Source: Chloroflexota bacterium (GTDB lineage Bacteria; Chloroflexota; Chloroflexia; Chloroflexales; Herpetosiphonaceae). Taken from it: 64,000 nt of DNA. Both the position numbers and the translations under genes were made by a program. Within the stretch, counting starts at the first letter, position 1. Every line of letters begins with the position of its first letter. This document shows positions 1-8,683 of the stretch, piece after piece. The notes beneath the pieces are model-generated. The model saw only the letters and a list, made by a program, of their open reading frames with translations, had not been told where the DNA came from and searched no databases. The DNA lies in NCBI GenBank assembly GCA_020161265.1, contig JAIUOC010000002.1, forward strand, positions 62,001-126,000. The letters run 5' to 3'.

Positions 1-43
1 GCGCGACTTCTGGCGACATCTCAAGAGCCGCTACGGCTACTAA
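1..43 (+). CDS. C-terminal tail of an upstream gene (partial)
   Basis: The window opens inside a reading frame that ends with TAA at 41-43; the visible residues are RDFWRHLKSRYGY. This is too short to identify a family. It is followed at once by a convincing intrinsic terminator, which supports it being a real gene end. Confidence 0.55.
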   Translation, partial: RDFWRHLKSRYGY

Positions 44-65
44 ATTCGCTGCATACCTCACGCCA

Positions 66-97
66 ACGGCCAGCCTAGCGCTGGTCGTTCCTTTTTT
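66..97 (+). terminator. Intrinsic terminator of the upstream gene
   Basis: Inverted arms ACGGCCAGC (66-74) and GCTGGTCGT (80-88) with a five-base loop are followed by a T-run at 92-97. It separates the partial gene from the ytr-like promoter that follows. Confidence 0.75.
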
Positions 98-102
98 AGC
101 GC

Positions 103-139
103 TTGACAAACTGAGTATAGGCTGTATATACTGTATATA
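103..139 (+). promoter_or_regulatory. Promoter with palindromic operator over the -10 and start codon
   Basis: TTGACA at 103-108 and TATACT at 127-132 are separated by 18 bases. The expected transcription start is at about 139, the A of the ATG, so the message should be leaderless or nearly so. A perfect 15-base palindrome, TATATAC-T-GTATATA (125-139), covers the -10 box and reaches the start codon. It is well placed for autorepression by the GntR-family product of the gene it precedes. Confidence 0.7.
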
Positions 140-537
140 TGAACATACACAGTGACTTAAGTATTTCACGTACTGATGGCCGCCCGATGTATCTCCAAAT
201 TATCGAGCAGATCAAACAGCGGATTGCGATTGGCGACTGGCCAGCAGGCAGTGAAATTCCCTCAATTCGTCAGCTGGCAATTGATCTACGAATTAGCGTT
301 ATTACGGTCAAACGAGCGTATTTCGAGCTAGAACATGAGGGAATTATTGTGACTCAGCATGGCAAAGGCTCGTTTGTTGCCACTAATACCCAGCTTAGTC
401 GCCAATTATGGGAGGATGAATTGGATTCGTATCTTGAGCAAGTAGCTCGTTTAGCAGCATTATTAGGCTTATCCAACGAACAATTAATCCAACGCTTACA
501 AGCTTCAACAGCCCAACAACAACAGGAGCTTTTATGA
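139..537 (+). CDS. GntR-family regulator, YtrA subfamily
   Basis: This 132-residue protein has an N-terminal GntR winged helix-turn-helix (about residues 10-80, including the PMYLQIIEQIKQRI and IPSIRQLAIDL segments typical of the family) and only a short helical tail. That architecture defines the YtrA subfamily, whose members usually repress an adjacent ABC transporter operon. Its last codons overlap the ABC ATPase gene (ATGA at 534), so the two are translationally coupled. No Shine-Dalgarno sequence precedes the start, which fits the leaderless promoter. The effector that releases repression cannot be told from sequence; YtrA members often answer cell-envelope stress. Confidence 0.88.
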   Translation: MNIHSDLSISRTDGRPMYLQIIEQIKQRIAIGDWPAGSEIPSIRQLAIDLRISVITVKRAYFELEHEGIIVTQHGKGSFVATNTQLSRQLWEDELDSYLEQVARLAALLGLSNEQLIQRLQASTAQQQQELL

Positions 538-1430
538 ATACGTATGCCGTCGAGCTACATAAGGTTGGTAAACGCTATAAATATTTCAGCTTAAACGATA
601 TTTCATTGAGCTTACCAACTGGCAGCATCACCGGATTTATTGGGGTCAACGGCGCAGGCAAATCAACCACGATTCGCATTTTATTAGGCCTTGTGCATCA
701 AGATCATGGTTCGGTGCAGGTTTTGGGTCAAGCCATGCCCGAGCAACAAGTGCTGGCAAAACGCGAGATTGGCTATGTTTCCGAGGATATGCGCTTGTAT
801 CCCAAAGCTAGTTTGGCTTGGCATATGCAATTCATCCAATCAATTTACCCAAATTGGGATCAAGCCTATGCTGAGCAATTGCTCAAGCGTTTCGACCTGC
901 GTGCTGAACAGAAGATTAAAGGCTTATCGCATGGTCAGCGGGTTAAAGCAAGCTTACTGTTGGCCTTGGCACGCCGGCCCAAATTGCTGATTCTCGACGA
1001 ACCGACAACTGGGCTTGATCCGGTGGCGCGGCAAGAAGTGCTCACCGCATTGATCGAAGTGCTGGCCGATGAAGATCGCACAATCTTATTTTCATCGCAT
1101 AACACGCTTGATGTTGAGCAAATTTCCGATCAAGTTGTGTTTATCGATCAAGGCTCAATTATCGAAGCACGTTCAAAAGAAGATTTGCTTGATGATTGGC
1201 GACGCTTGCGCGTGCGCGTTACGGCAGATCAAACGGTTGCCCAATTGCCGTATGTCCTACAACACCAAGGTCATGGTCAACTCCAAACAATTATTACCAA
1301 TCGGTATAGCCCTGAGTTGCAGCAAATCTATCAACAAGCAGGCATAGAAATTCAGGCAGTCGAATTATTAACTCTCGAAGAAATTTTTGTTGCCTCGATT
1401 CAAGCGCGGCGCGAAGGGAAAAATCTATGA
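534..1430 (+). CDS. ABC transporter ATP-binding protein (YtrB-like)
   Basis: A 298-residue cytoplasmic ATPase that should power the membrane protein encoded next to it. Walker A is GVNGAGKST (about 37-45), the ABC signature is LSHGQ, and Walker B with the following loop reads LLILDEPTTGLDP. The signature has H where most have G, a common variant. The extra C-terminal 80 residues resemble those of drug or lantibiotic export ATPases. It overlaps the regulator upstream and the permease downstream by four bases each, forming a three-gene operon. The substrate is unknown; antibiotic or envelope-stress export is the family expectation. Confidence 0.9.
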   Translation: MNTYAVELHKVGKRYKYFSLNDISLSLPTGSITGFIGVNGAGKSTTIRILLGLVHQDHGSVQVLGQAMPEQQVLAKREIGYVSEDMRLYPKASLAWHMQFIQSIYPNWDQAYAEQLLKRFDLRAEQKIKGLSHGQRVKASLLLALARRPKLLILDEPTTGLDPVARQEVLTALIEVLADEDRTILFSSHNTLDVEQISDQVVFIDQGSIIEARSKEDLLDDWRRLRVRVTADQTVAQLPYVLQHQGHGQLQTIITNRYSPELQQIYQQAGIEIQAVELLTLEEIFVASIQARREGKNL

Positions 1431-2101
1431 ATTCGATGATTAACCATTTAGTGCGTAAAGATTGGCAAATTAATCGCACGATGCTGTCAGTTTACCTCAG
1501 TGCCATGCTAGTTGCGCTAGCAATGCTGCTTGCTGATGATAATAGTTTTGTATTTGGAATTGGGGTAATTCTGATTCTGACGGTATTAATGATTTTAGGC
1601 ATTCATCTAACAACCAGCAACGTGATTAGCGAACACACTCAAAAAACCTTGCCATTTATTATGAGTTTGCCAGTTTCAGGTCGTCAATATGCCTTGGCCA
1701 AAATTATGGCCAATCTATCGATGTTTTTGCTGCCTTGGCTGCTGGCATTGATTGGCAGTTGGCTGATTATTCTCAGCCGTGATAGCCTGCCCAATGGCTT
1801 GGCTGCAATAACGACATTAGCATTGGTCGAAATTTTGCTGAGCTATTGTTTAATTATGATGCTGGGGATTGTGACAGGCTCGCAGCATGGGGCAATTGGA
1901 GCCATGGCTCTGGCAAATTTGGGGTTTCAAGGGTTTTTATGGGGTATTCTGCAAATTCCAGCAATTGCCCAACATCGCGATAGCAACAGCCTAGCCTGGA
2001 ATAGCAGCGAACTGAGCATTTTGGCAATCCAACTAGCGGTTATCGTAGGTTTATTAGGCATCACGCTGGTCGTCCAACAACGCAAAACCAACTTTATTTA
2101 G
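1427..2101 (+). CDS. ABC-2 type permease
   Basis: A 224-residue integral membrane protein with about six hydrophobic helices, the partner of the ATPase upstream, with which it overlaps by four bases. The first helix pair (LSVYLSAMLVALAMLL and a segment near 1555-1610) and the conserved polar loop that follows (SEHTQKTLPFIMSLPVSGRQ) match ABC-2 permeases. The transporter is probably a dimer of this subunit with two ATPases. There is no extracellular domain to hint at a substrate. Confidence 0.85.
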   Translation: MNSMINHLVRKDWQINRTMLSVYLSAMLVALAMLLADDNSFVFGIGVILILTVLMILGIHLTTSNVISEHTQKTLPFIMSLPVSGRQYALAKIMANLSMFLLPWLLALIGSWLIILSRDSLPNGLAAITTLALVEILLSYCLIMMLGIVTGSQHGAIGAMALANLGFQGFLWGILQIPAIAQHRDSNSLAWNSSELSILAIQLAVIVGLLGITLVVQQRKTNFI

Positions 2102-2107
2102 CAAACA

Positions 2108-2129
2108 GCGCTAGCTACGTGGCTAGCGC
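2108..2129. terminator. Hairpin between convergent genes
   Basis: Perfect 8-bp arms GCGCTAGC (2108-2115) and GCTAGCGC (2122-2129) with a six-base loop lie in the 36-base gap between two convergent genes. There is no strong T-run, so it may work poorly as an intrinsic terminator. Confidence 0.5.
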
Positions 2130-2137
2130 AACCATGA

Positions 2138-3010
2138 TTAATGATAGCGCTCAACCGTGGCATAGGCCACACCACTTTGCAAATTGCCGCGTACAATCAA
2201 GTCGTTCAGATTCACGCCCAAGCCAACCAAGGTTTGGGCAACTTCTGGGCGAATGCCAGTTAAAATAACCTGACCGCCAAGCAAACGTACCGATTGAGCA
2301 GCTTGAATCAGCACATGGGCCACTTGAGTATCAACAATCGGCACCCCAGTAATATCCAAAATGGCAAAGCGGGCCGTCATGTGACTAATCCCATGCAGCA
2401 AGGTTTCCATCATCTGCTGTGCCCGCCGCGTATCGACCGCCCCAATCAGCGGCATAATCACTACGCTATCGGTAATTGGAATTAATGGAGTTGAAATATC
2501 GGCCAGGGCTTCCTGTTGGCTATTAATAATCGCCTGCTGCTCCATCATATGGCGTTGGGCTTCGAGCACCTGCTTTTGCTCGGTAATATCGGCGACCTTG
2601 ATACACAAAATATCGTTGGTAAGCGGAATTGCTGAAAGCTGAGCAATCCGAACCCCAATATCTGGCACTTTGACGGTTAATTCATTCAAATGCACCATCT
2701 CACCTGAATCAAGCGCATGCTGATAGCGTTCAAAAACCATTGGCGGAACATCGGGGAAAATATCTTTAATCAGCTTGCCAACGTGGAGGCGCATATCAAT
2801 CGGCGCATTGGGCATCAAACCATTGGTAAAAATTAAGCGCAGCGAGGTCGGATCATCGGGATCTTCGCGTTGTAACAAATCGATGCCAATTGGCAAGCGT
2901 TTGACCAGATTTTCAAATAACTCGGCTTGGCGTTGGGCGTGGGCTAATTGGGCCTGTAATTCGGCAATTTGGGCCTGGAGTGCGGCGGAATCTGATGCTG
3001 AATTGCTCAT
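2138..3010 (-). CDS. RsbR-like PAS-STAS domain protein
   Basis: A 290-residue cytoplasmic protein. After a short coiled-coil (about 5-35) comes a PAS-like sensor segment (about 35-150, ending with the usual VADITEQK linker), a second helical linker, and a C-terminal STAS domain (about 175-285). The STAS core contains LDITGVPIVDT, the RsbR/RsbS signature in which threonines or serines are phosphorylated by an RsbT-type kinase. Proteins like this form stressosomes in other bacteria. No RsbS or RsbT gene is nearby. The ATG at 3010 is chosen because TTGGAG lies eight bases upstream; a longer frame reaches 3034 without a good ribosome site. Confidence 0.85.
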   Translation of the reverse strand: MSNSASDSAALQAQIAELQAQLAHAQRQAELFENLVKRLPIGIDLLQREDPDDPTSLRLIFTNGLMPNAPIDMRLHVGKLIKDIFPDVPPMVFERYQHALDSGEMVHLNELTVKVPDIGVRIAQLSAIPLTNDILCIKVADITEQKQVLEAQRHMMEQQAIINSQQEALADISTPLIPITDSVVIMPLIGAVDTRRAQQMMETLLHGISHMTARFAILDITGVPIVDTQVAHVLIQAAQSVRLLGGQVILTGIRPEVAQTLVGLGVNLNDLIVRGNLQSGVAYATVERYH

Positions 3011-3229
3011 GTCAACGCTCCAAGGTTGATACAAAGGAGTTCAACGATCACGACGATGCAGCGAGTGGGTCAGCCAACAGCGAAATCATTCAGATATGCA
3101 GGTTATTGTATGCGATGCTAGGTCTTAAGCATAGCATGATTTTGCCAAAAATCAGCGATAATGCAGCAATTAGCAATTGTACTTTGGCTGAACCATCAAC
3201 CACAGTAGGCTTCAAATGGGAGTGTTGGC

Positions 3230-4114
3230 ATGAAACGGGGAATTCTCTACGCTGCCGGGGCTTATGCATGTTGGGGATTTTTCCCGCTCTACTGGAAGTT
3301 GCTGCGCAGCGTTCCAGCGTTGGAAATTTTGGCGCATCGCATGGCGTGGTCGTTGGTATTTGTGGGTTTGTTGGTGGTTGTGCGCGGCCAAATGGGCCAA
3401 TTTTTGCAGGTTTTGCGCAATCGGCGCACAGTTCTCATCTATGCGACCAGCGCTTTTTTGCTGGGTATCAACTGGTATGTCTACATCTGGGCGGTTAATG
3501 CCAACCATGTGGTCGAAAGTAGCCTTGGCTATTTTATCAATCCTTTGGTAAATGTAGCACTGGGCATGTTGTTTTTGGGCGAACGAGTGCGGCGCTGGCA
3601 GGCCATGGCAATTGGTTTGGCCACCATCGGCGTGGTCTATCTCACCGTAGCACTGGGTGTTTTACCATGGATCGCCCTAGCCTTGGCGTTTACCTTTGGG
3701 TTTTATGGCCTAATTCGCAAAACTGCCGCTTTGGATTCGTTGCAAGGTCTCGCGTTGGAAACAGTCGTCTTTTTCGGGCCAGCGGCGGGCTATTTGCTCT
3801 GGCTCGAAACCCAAGGCAAAGCCGCTTTTGCCCATCAATCGTGGACAGTCAGCTTGATTTTAGCAGGGGCAGGCATTGTGACAGCGATTCCATTGTTGAT
3901 GTTTGCTGCTGGGGCACGCCAAATTCCCATGACGACCTTGGGGTTATTGCAATATATCAACCCAACCATGCAATTCAGCCTTGGAGTGTTGCTCTACCAT
4001 GAGCCAATTTCAGGCACAAAATTGATTGGTTTTGCAATTATTTGGATTGCCTTGGCATTGTACAGCTTCGAAAGCTATCTTAATCGTGGTCAAACGGTAA
4101 AAACATCAGGTTAA
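3230..4114 (+). CDS. rarD: RarD/EamA-family transporter
   Basis: A 294-residue protein with about ten hydrophobic helices, beginning MKRGILYAAGAYACWGFFPLYWK. This start is diagnostic of the RarD (chloramphenicol-sensitive) branch of the EamA drug/metabolite transporter superfamily. The motifs EILAHRMAWSL and LGYFINPLVNV, and the C-terminal LQYINPTMQF, are all where the family has them. GGGAG precedes the ATG by seven bases. Despite the historic name, most RarD proteins have no proven substrate; small-metabolite export is the general role. Confidence 0.9.
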   Translation: MKRGILYAAGAYACWGFFPLYWKLLRSVPALEILAHRMAWSLVFVGLLVVVRGQMGQFLQVLRNRRTVLIYATSAFLLGINWYVYIWAVNANHVVESSLGYFINPLVNVALGMLFLGERVRRWQAMAIGLATIGVVYLTVALGVLPWIALALAFTFGFYGLIRKTAALDSLQGLALETVVFFGPAAGYLLWLETQGKAAFAHQSWTVSLILAGAGIVTAIPLLMFAAGARQIPMTTLGLLQYINPTMQFSLGVLLYHEPISGTKLIGFAIIWIALALYSFESYLNRGQTVKTSG

Positions 4115-4121
4115 TGGAAAA

Positions 4122-4171
4122 TCCCACACCCCAGCGCCCGCCACCATAGCAGAGGATTCAGGGGTGTGGGA
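4122..4171. terminator. Long hairpin between convergent genes
   Basis: Arms TCCCACACCCC (4122-4132) and GGGGTGTGGGA (4161-4171) pair perfectly over 11 bases around a 28-base loop. It sits between the rarD stop and the stop of the convergent SRPBCC gene, so it could end transcripts from both sides, although T-runs are weak. Confidence 0.55.
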
Positions 4172-4180
4172 ACATACAGT

Positions 4181-4651
4181 TTAGTTAGTTTGGACACGAT
4201 ATTGGTTGCTGCGCACATATTGATTAAAGGTCTCAAATTCGGCCAAATACATCTTGCGTAACAAGCCAGGTGATAAAAAGCGCTCGATCAAGCCCATCAG
4301 GCCAGGTTTTGGCTCAGACCGAGTGTGCAAGGTTAGCTTCGAACGATTTTCACCATCAGGCGTAACCGTAAACGTGGTGATAATCCCCAAATCGTAATCA
4401 GTTTCGACTAACACACTGCCCGGGCTTGGCTCAGTCACATGCATGCGCATGGTTTGCTTACGGCCAAACGCCTCAGTTTCAGTAACAAAAATCGTGCCCT
4501 TGCCAATGCCACCTTGCTCAACCGTCAGGCTTTTGAAATATTGCTTGGGCACAATATGTGGATGCCCATCGCGATAATCGGCAATAATTTGATAAACCAG
4601 GTCGGCGGGGGCTTCGATCTCCCCGGTAATTTCAAAAATAATTGGTTTCAT
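4181..4651 (-). CDS. SRPBCC (START-like) lipid-binding fold protein
   Basis: A 156-residue protein with the helix-grip pattern: EITGEIEAPADLVYQIIADYRDG at the start, alternating strands in the middle, and a long C-terminal helix ending KMYLAEFETFNQYV. It resembles the polyketide cyclase/dehydrase branch, a group that binds hydrophobic ligands and mostly lacks assigned functions. The start at 4651 is preferred because GAGGAG lies nine bases upstream; the frame extends to 4684 without such a site. It stands alone, divergent from the GNAT gene. Confidence 0.8.
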   Translation of the reverse strand: MKPIIFEITGEIEAPADLVYQIIADYRDGHPHIVPKQYFKSLTVEQGGIGKGTIFVTETEAFGRKQTMRMHVTEPSPGSVLVETDYDLGIITTFTVTPDGENRSKLTLHTRSEPKPGLMGLIERFLSPGLLRKMYLAEFETFNQYVRSNQYRVQTN

Positions 4652-4846
4652 AGCGCTTAGCTCCTCACTAAAATACTTAAGCATTAAAGGCTACTATCGA
4701 TCAAAAATCAAACAGACCTAATTCAGACGAAGCAGGAACCCGATCTGTGACATGCTCATTAATGCGTTATTCTAGGTCGAATTATGGTACGATACTAGCT
4801 ACCATAGTCGGATATTAATTGTGTGCAGCCGCACAAAGGAGTTGCG

Positions 4847-5287
4847 ATGCAAATTATCCAAGCAAGCTTGGATGAACTTGAGCGACTTGTGCCATTATTT
4901 GATGGCTACCGCCAATTTTATCGTCAAGCAAGCGATCTTACAGCCGCCCGCGCTTTTTTGCACGAAAGGCTGAGCAATAACGAATCGATCATCTTTTTGG
5001 CGCAAACTCCTGAGGCTGGTTTAGGCTTCTGCCAACTCTACCCTAGTTTTTCATCGGTTTCAATGCAACGTTTATGGATTTTAAACGATCTGTTTGTGGC
5101 AGAGCAATCTCGTGGTCAAGGTGTGGCCTCAGGCTTGCTCAATGCGGCTCGTGATTGGGCCGTTAGCACCAATAGTAAAGGCCTCGTATTAGAAACCGAA
5201 GCGACCAATACAAGCGCGCAACGGCTCTACGAGCAGCATGGCTGGCAACGCGATCTGACCGAGTACTATTACTTTCTCAATGTTTAA
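4847..5287 (+). CDS. GNAT-family N-acetyltransferase
   Basis: A 146-residue protein with the GNAT core: strand-turn LWILNDLFVAEQSRGQGVASGLL carries the acetyl-CoA pyrophosphate-binding Q/RxxGxG/A motif (QSRGQGVA, about residues 85-95). It is followed by the LETEATNTSAQRLYEQHGW motif B. The substrate cannot be read from sequence. The ATG at 4847 has AAAGGAG five bases upstream and is preferred to an in-frame ATG at 4823. It is a single-gene unit. Confidence 0.88.
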   Translation: MQIIQASLDELERLVPLFDGYRQFYRQASDLTAARAFLHERLSNNESIIFLAQTPEAGLGFCQLYPSFSSVSMQRLWILNDLFVAEQSRGQGVASGLLNAARDWAVSTNSKGLVLETEATNTSAQRLYEQHGWQRDLTEYYYFLNV

Positions 5288-5349
5288 CTGTTGTTCAATC
5301 GTTTACCGACTAGCCAAAAACCCAAAGTGGCTATGGTACAATAGCCCCA

Positions 5350-5388
5350 TTGACTCGCAATGATGCGGGTCAATCCTCATTGTGGAGG
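5350..5388 (+). promoter_or_regulatory. Structured leader before the threonine dehydratase gene
   Basis: TGACTCGCA (5350-5358) can pair with TGCGGGTCA (5363-5371). A second small stem, CCTC with GAGG, would hide part of the GGAGG ribosome site at 5384-5388. This may tune translation, but the stems are short and no leader peptide or known riboswitch is recognisable. Confidence 0.3.
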
Positions 5389-5401
5389 AATTGAACTCAC
5401 C

Positions 5402-6649
5402 ATGGTAGAAAAGTCTATGCCAACGATTGATGACATTTATGCCGCAGCCCATGTTTTAGGCTCGATTATCACCCAAACGCCGCTCTTGCCAGCCGAACAA
5501 CTGAGCCAAGAGCTTGGTGGCCAAATTATTTACAAAGCCGAAAATACTCAACGTGCTGGTTCGTTCAAAGTGCGTGGAGCGTATACCAAAATCAATTCGC
5601 TCTCGGACGAAGAAAAAGCCCGTGGCGTAATTACCCATTCGGCAGGCAACCATGCCCAAGGCGTGGCCCTCGCCGCTCAATTGAATGGCATTAAAGCTAC
5701 TGTCGTGATGCCGGAGTTTGCTCCATTGGCCAAAATTACGTCGGCCCAACGCATGGGCGCAGAGGTAATTTTGCATGGGGCTTCGTTCGATGATGCTGGG
5801 TCGTATGCCCGCGAACTGCAAGCCCAAACTGGCGCAACCTATGTTCATGCCTTCGACGATCCCTTTACAATTGCTGGCCAAGGCACGCTCGGCTTAGAAA
5901 TTGCCGACCAATTGCCCGACCAAGGCGGCACGGTCGTCGTACCAATCGGTGGTGGTGGGATGATGGCAGGGATTGCCCTCGCCTTGCGTTCGCTGCGCCC
6001 TAATGTACGCTTGATCGGGGTGCAGGCGGCAGGCTGTCCTTCGATGATCGCCTCGCAACAGGCAGGCAAGCCAATTGCTGTGCCCCATGCCGCGACCATC
6101 TGTGATGGAATTGCGGTCAAACGCCCAGGCGAATTGACCTTGCCAATTATCAATCAATTGGTTGATGATATCGTCACCGTTGATGACGATGCAGCAGCGC
6201 GGGGCTTAGTGCATATTTTGCAATATAGCCGTATGGTGGTTGAGGGAGCCGGAGCAGTTGGCGTGGCCGCCTTGCTTGAAGGAGCAATTCGCTTGCGACC
6301 AAATGAGCCAACGTTGGTGGTGCTCAGCGGTGGCAATATCGATGGCAACTTCCTTGCTCGGATTATTGAACAAGTGTTGGTCAAACAAGGTCGCTATTTA
6401 CGCGTTCGGACCAGTGTCCCTGATCGTCCGGGAAATCTCGCTCCCTTAGTTAATGCCATTGCCCAAGCTGGTGCGAATGTCATCGATATTAGCCATCGGC
6501 GGGCAGTTTGGCAACTCCCACTTGATCGGGTGGGAATCGAGATGATTCTCGAAGTGCGCGATGAAGCGCATGGCCAATCTATCATTGACATGTTGGAAAC
6601 ACACGGCTATCACATCGAGCGTTTTGGCCAGCGTGTGTGGCCGGTGTAA
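5402..6649 (+). CDS. ilvA: Threonine ammonia-lyase (threonine dehydratase)
   Basis: A 415-residue PLP enzyme converting threonine (or serine) to 2-oxobutyrate (or pyruvate) and ammonia, either feeding isoleucine synthesis or breaking down threonine. The PLP lysine lies in GSFKVRGAY (about 45-55), the phosphate-binding glycine loop is GGGGMMAGIA, and the last 75 residues form one ACT-like domain beginning VRTSVPDRPGNL. A single ACT domain at this length is the short form, resembling TdcB-type or single-domain biosynthetic enzymes; which pathway it serves is unclear. The ATG at 5402 follows GGAGG by 13 bases, and ATG 5417 (MPTIDD) is an alternative. Confidence 0.87.
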   Translation: MVEKSMPTIDDIYAAAHVLGSIITQTPLLPAEQLSQELGGQIIYKAENTQRAGSFKVRGAYTKINSLSDEEKARGVITHSAGNHAQGVALAAQLNGIKATVVMPEFAPLAKITSAQRMGAEVILHGASFDDAGSYARELQAQTGATYVHAFDDPFTIAGQGTLGLEIADQLPDQGGTVVVPIGGGGMMAGIALALRSLRPNVRLIGVQAAGCPSMIASQQAGKPIAVPHAATICDGIAVKRPGELTLPIINQLVDDIVTVDDDAAARGLVHILQYSRMVVEGAGAVGVAALLEGAIRLRPNEPTLVVLSGGNIDGNFLARIIEQVLVKQGRYLRVRTSVPDRPGNLAPLVNAIAQAGANVIDISHRRAVWQLPLDRVGIEMILEVRDEAHGQSIIDMLETHGYHIERFGQRVWPV

Positions 6650-6696
6650 TCGATGGTTGATGCGAATCTTCGCATGAACTGTCTACGGTAGGGCTT

Positions 6697-7503
6697 ATGC
6701 CAATTCGAATGATTGCAACCGATATTGACCTTACCCTGCTTGATGATCGCGGCCAATTGCCCCCGACCAATATCGAGGCGTTGGCCTTGGCTGCTCGTCA
6801 AGGGATTCGCGTGGTTTTAGCCACTGCCCGCCGTCGTGAAGCTGCTCAAGAAGTTGCTCAGCGTTTGCATATTCCAACTGCGCTGGTTTGCCATAATGGT
6901 GCCCGCGTTTGGGATGAACGTGGGCGCGAAATTGCCCATCACACCATCGATTTGGAGTTGGCGCAACGTATCGCGGCCATGGCCGATAAACGCAGTTTAC
7001 CAGTGGTTTTCACGATCGATGAAACCAATTTTGTCACGGCCCAAGCGAGCAATTTAGTCGGCTCACGCACCGTTTGCACGCCGGTATCATCCCTTGAATT
7101 GATTGTGCGGCTGGCTCCCACTCGCATCTTATGCCATGGCGAGTTAGCAACCCGCGCGGTTGAAGAGATTTTGGGGCGTAATTCGCAATTACAGCAATTT
7201 CGCTATTTGCGCAGCACTGGCGAGGTTTACTCAGCAGTTATTTCCCATGCCGAGGCCACCAAAGAACGGGCCTTGGAACATCTCTGTCAGGCCTGGAGCA
7301 TTCAGCAAAGCGAGGTACTGGCAATCGGCGATGCTGATGCTGATGTAGGAATGTTGCGCTGGGCCGGAGTTGGGGTTTCATTAACTGGTAGTATGCAACA
7401 AGCAATCGAGGCCGCCGATTGGGTTGCGCCTTCAGCACGCTTCGGCGGGGTCGCCGTTGCAGTGCATCGCTATGTTTTACAACATCAAAATGTCCGTTCC
7501 TAG
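6697..7503 (+). CDS. Cof-type HAD hydrolase
   Basis: A 268-residue cytoplasmic phosphatase of the haloacid dehalogenase superfamily. Motif I is ATDIDLTLLDD (nucleophile Asp near residue 8), the cap is the C2B type seen in Cof/YwpJ proteins, and motif IV reads AIGDADADVGML. The usual Asn of GDxxND is replaced by Asp. Cof enzymes dephosphorylate sugar phosphates, FMN or pyridoxal phosphate, and the substrate cannot be assigned here. The gene ends 11 bases before rdgB, so the two are likely co-transcribed. Confidence 0.88.
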   Translation: MPIRMIATDIDLTLLDDRGQLPPTNIEALALAARQGIRVVLATARRREAAQEVAQRLHIPTALVCHNGARVWDERGREIAHHTIDLELAQRIAAMADKRSLPVVFTIDETNFVTAQASNLVGSRTVCTPVSSLELIVRLAPTRILCHGELATRAVEEILGRNSQLQQFRYLRSTGEVYSAVISHAEATKERALEHLCQAWSIQQSEVLAIGDADADVGMLRWAGVGVSLTGSMQQAIEAADWVAPSARFGGVAVAVHRYVLQHQNVRS

Positions 7504-7514
7504 GGTAAGGATGT

Positions 7515-8114
7515 ATGCAAAAGCTATTAATTGGTTCAAATAATGCCCATAAAGTCGGTGAACTGCGGGCGATTTTCAGTGGCTTGCCATTTGAATTGCT
7601 GACGTTGGCCGATGCAGGCATCGATTATGAGGTTGAGGAAACTGGCACAACCTTCGTTGAAAATGCTCGTTTGAAGGCCGAAACCTATGCTCAAATCAGT
7701 GGCTTACCAACCTTGGCCGACGATTCAGGACTGGAAGTAGCGGCACTTGACGGCAAACCTGGCATCTATACGGCCCGCTGGGCATTGCCCGACCCAACTA
7801 ACCCACATCGGGCCTACGCTCGGGTGTTGGAAGAACTCAAAGGCAAGCCCTTCCATGATCGGATTGCCCGCTTCGTCTGTGTGATTGCGATTGCCTGGCC
7901 TGGCCAGCCAACTGAGGTGGTTGAGGGTATTCTGCCTGGGGTAATTGCCGAGGAGCCTCGCGGTGTCGGTGGTTTTGGCTATGATCCGGTGTTTTACCTT
8001 CTGGATTATGATAAGCATTTGGCTGAACTTGACCCTGAAGAAAAAAACCGTATCAGCCATCGCGGCCAAGCCTGTGCCCTCGCCCGTGAAGTCTTAGATC
8101 GTTTGGCCAAGTAG
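7515..8114 (+). CDS. rdgB: RdgB/HAM1 non-canonical purine NTP pyrophosphatase
   Basis: A 199-residue house-cleaning enzyme hydrolysing dITP, XTP and ITP to monophosphates to keep deaminated purines out of DNA. The N-terminal IGSNNAHKVGELRAI, the central LADDSGLEVAALDGKPGIYTARW and the GGFGYDPVFY motif near residue 155 are the three HAM1 signatures. The length is typical. AAGGATG precedes the ATG. It forms a pair with the upstream HAD phosphatase, and both remove phosphate groups from small molecules. Confidence 0.95.
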   Translation: MQKLLIGSNNAHKVGELRAIFSGLPFELLTLADAGIDYEVEETGTTFVENARLKAETYAQISGLPTLADDSGLEVAALDGKPGIYTARWALPDPTNPHRAYARVLEELKGKPFHDRIARFVCVIAIAWPGQPTEVVEGILPGVIAEEPRGVGGFGYDPVFYLLDYDKHLAELDPEEKNRISHRGQACALAREVLDRLAK

Positions 8115-8128
8115 GGATCAGTTGTCAG

Positions 8129-8164
8129 GGGTCAGGATTTAGTCCATCTATTGGCTCCTGACCC
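8129..8164 (+). terminator. Hairpin after rdgB, part of a low-complexity repeat
   Basis: GGGTCAGGA (8129-8137) pairs with TCCTGACCC (8156-8164). The sequence is a variant of the GGGATCAGGGGTCAGGGA-type filler that recurs in opposite orientation near 10498-10530, so it may be a decayed repeat rather than an evolved terminator. Confidence 0.4.
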
Positions 8165-8683
8165 TCGTGTCCCTGAATTCTTGACCTCTAATTTCCAAAT
8201 TGGCTTATTGGCTTGGAGCTATCGTAACAATTTCTGCTATGCCTAATAGGGGTAAACCCAATGTTGGCGGTGAACGGCAAAGTATGGATTTTAGGGCATT
8301 CTGGCGGGCTATGTTCGCCATATACTGATGCTTACAGACATTAAATAGAGCGTTTATATGCAGGGTTATCAGACCTCATGAGCGCTCAAATAGGCCATTC
8401 ATGTCTGATAATTCCATGGATCAGACATAAAATTACTCCGTTATGTCTATTCTGCCGCATACCGCACGAATATTGGTTCTAGCCCATAAAACAGCGTGAC
8501 ATCCATTATGGTATCCAAACCAAGGCCAGTTTCATATGGGTCGGCAAAGCACCATGCCCGCCTCGTCGGTGAGGAAACCCATCGTGGTATTCCTGTCCTT
8601 AGCAGACGCTCCCATGGACGTATCAGCTAGAACCGAATAGCATTGTCCATTGCGCGATCATCATCGCCGTTCTCGCTATCGCA
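8165..8683. other. Gene-free stretch at the start of an accessory patch
   Basis: I see no supported gene here. One notable structure is a stem with 9-bp arms, ATGTCTGAT (8401-8409) and ATCAGACAT (8420-8428). Its half-motif ATCAGAC also recurs near 8370, which could be regulatory or a repeat remnant. The stretch 8535-8630 reads as open frame fragments without a start site or a recognised family. Confidence 0.4.
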
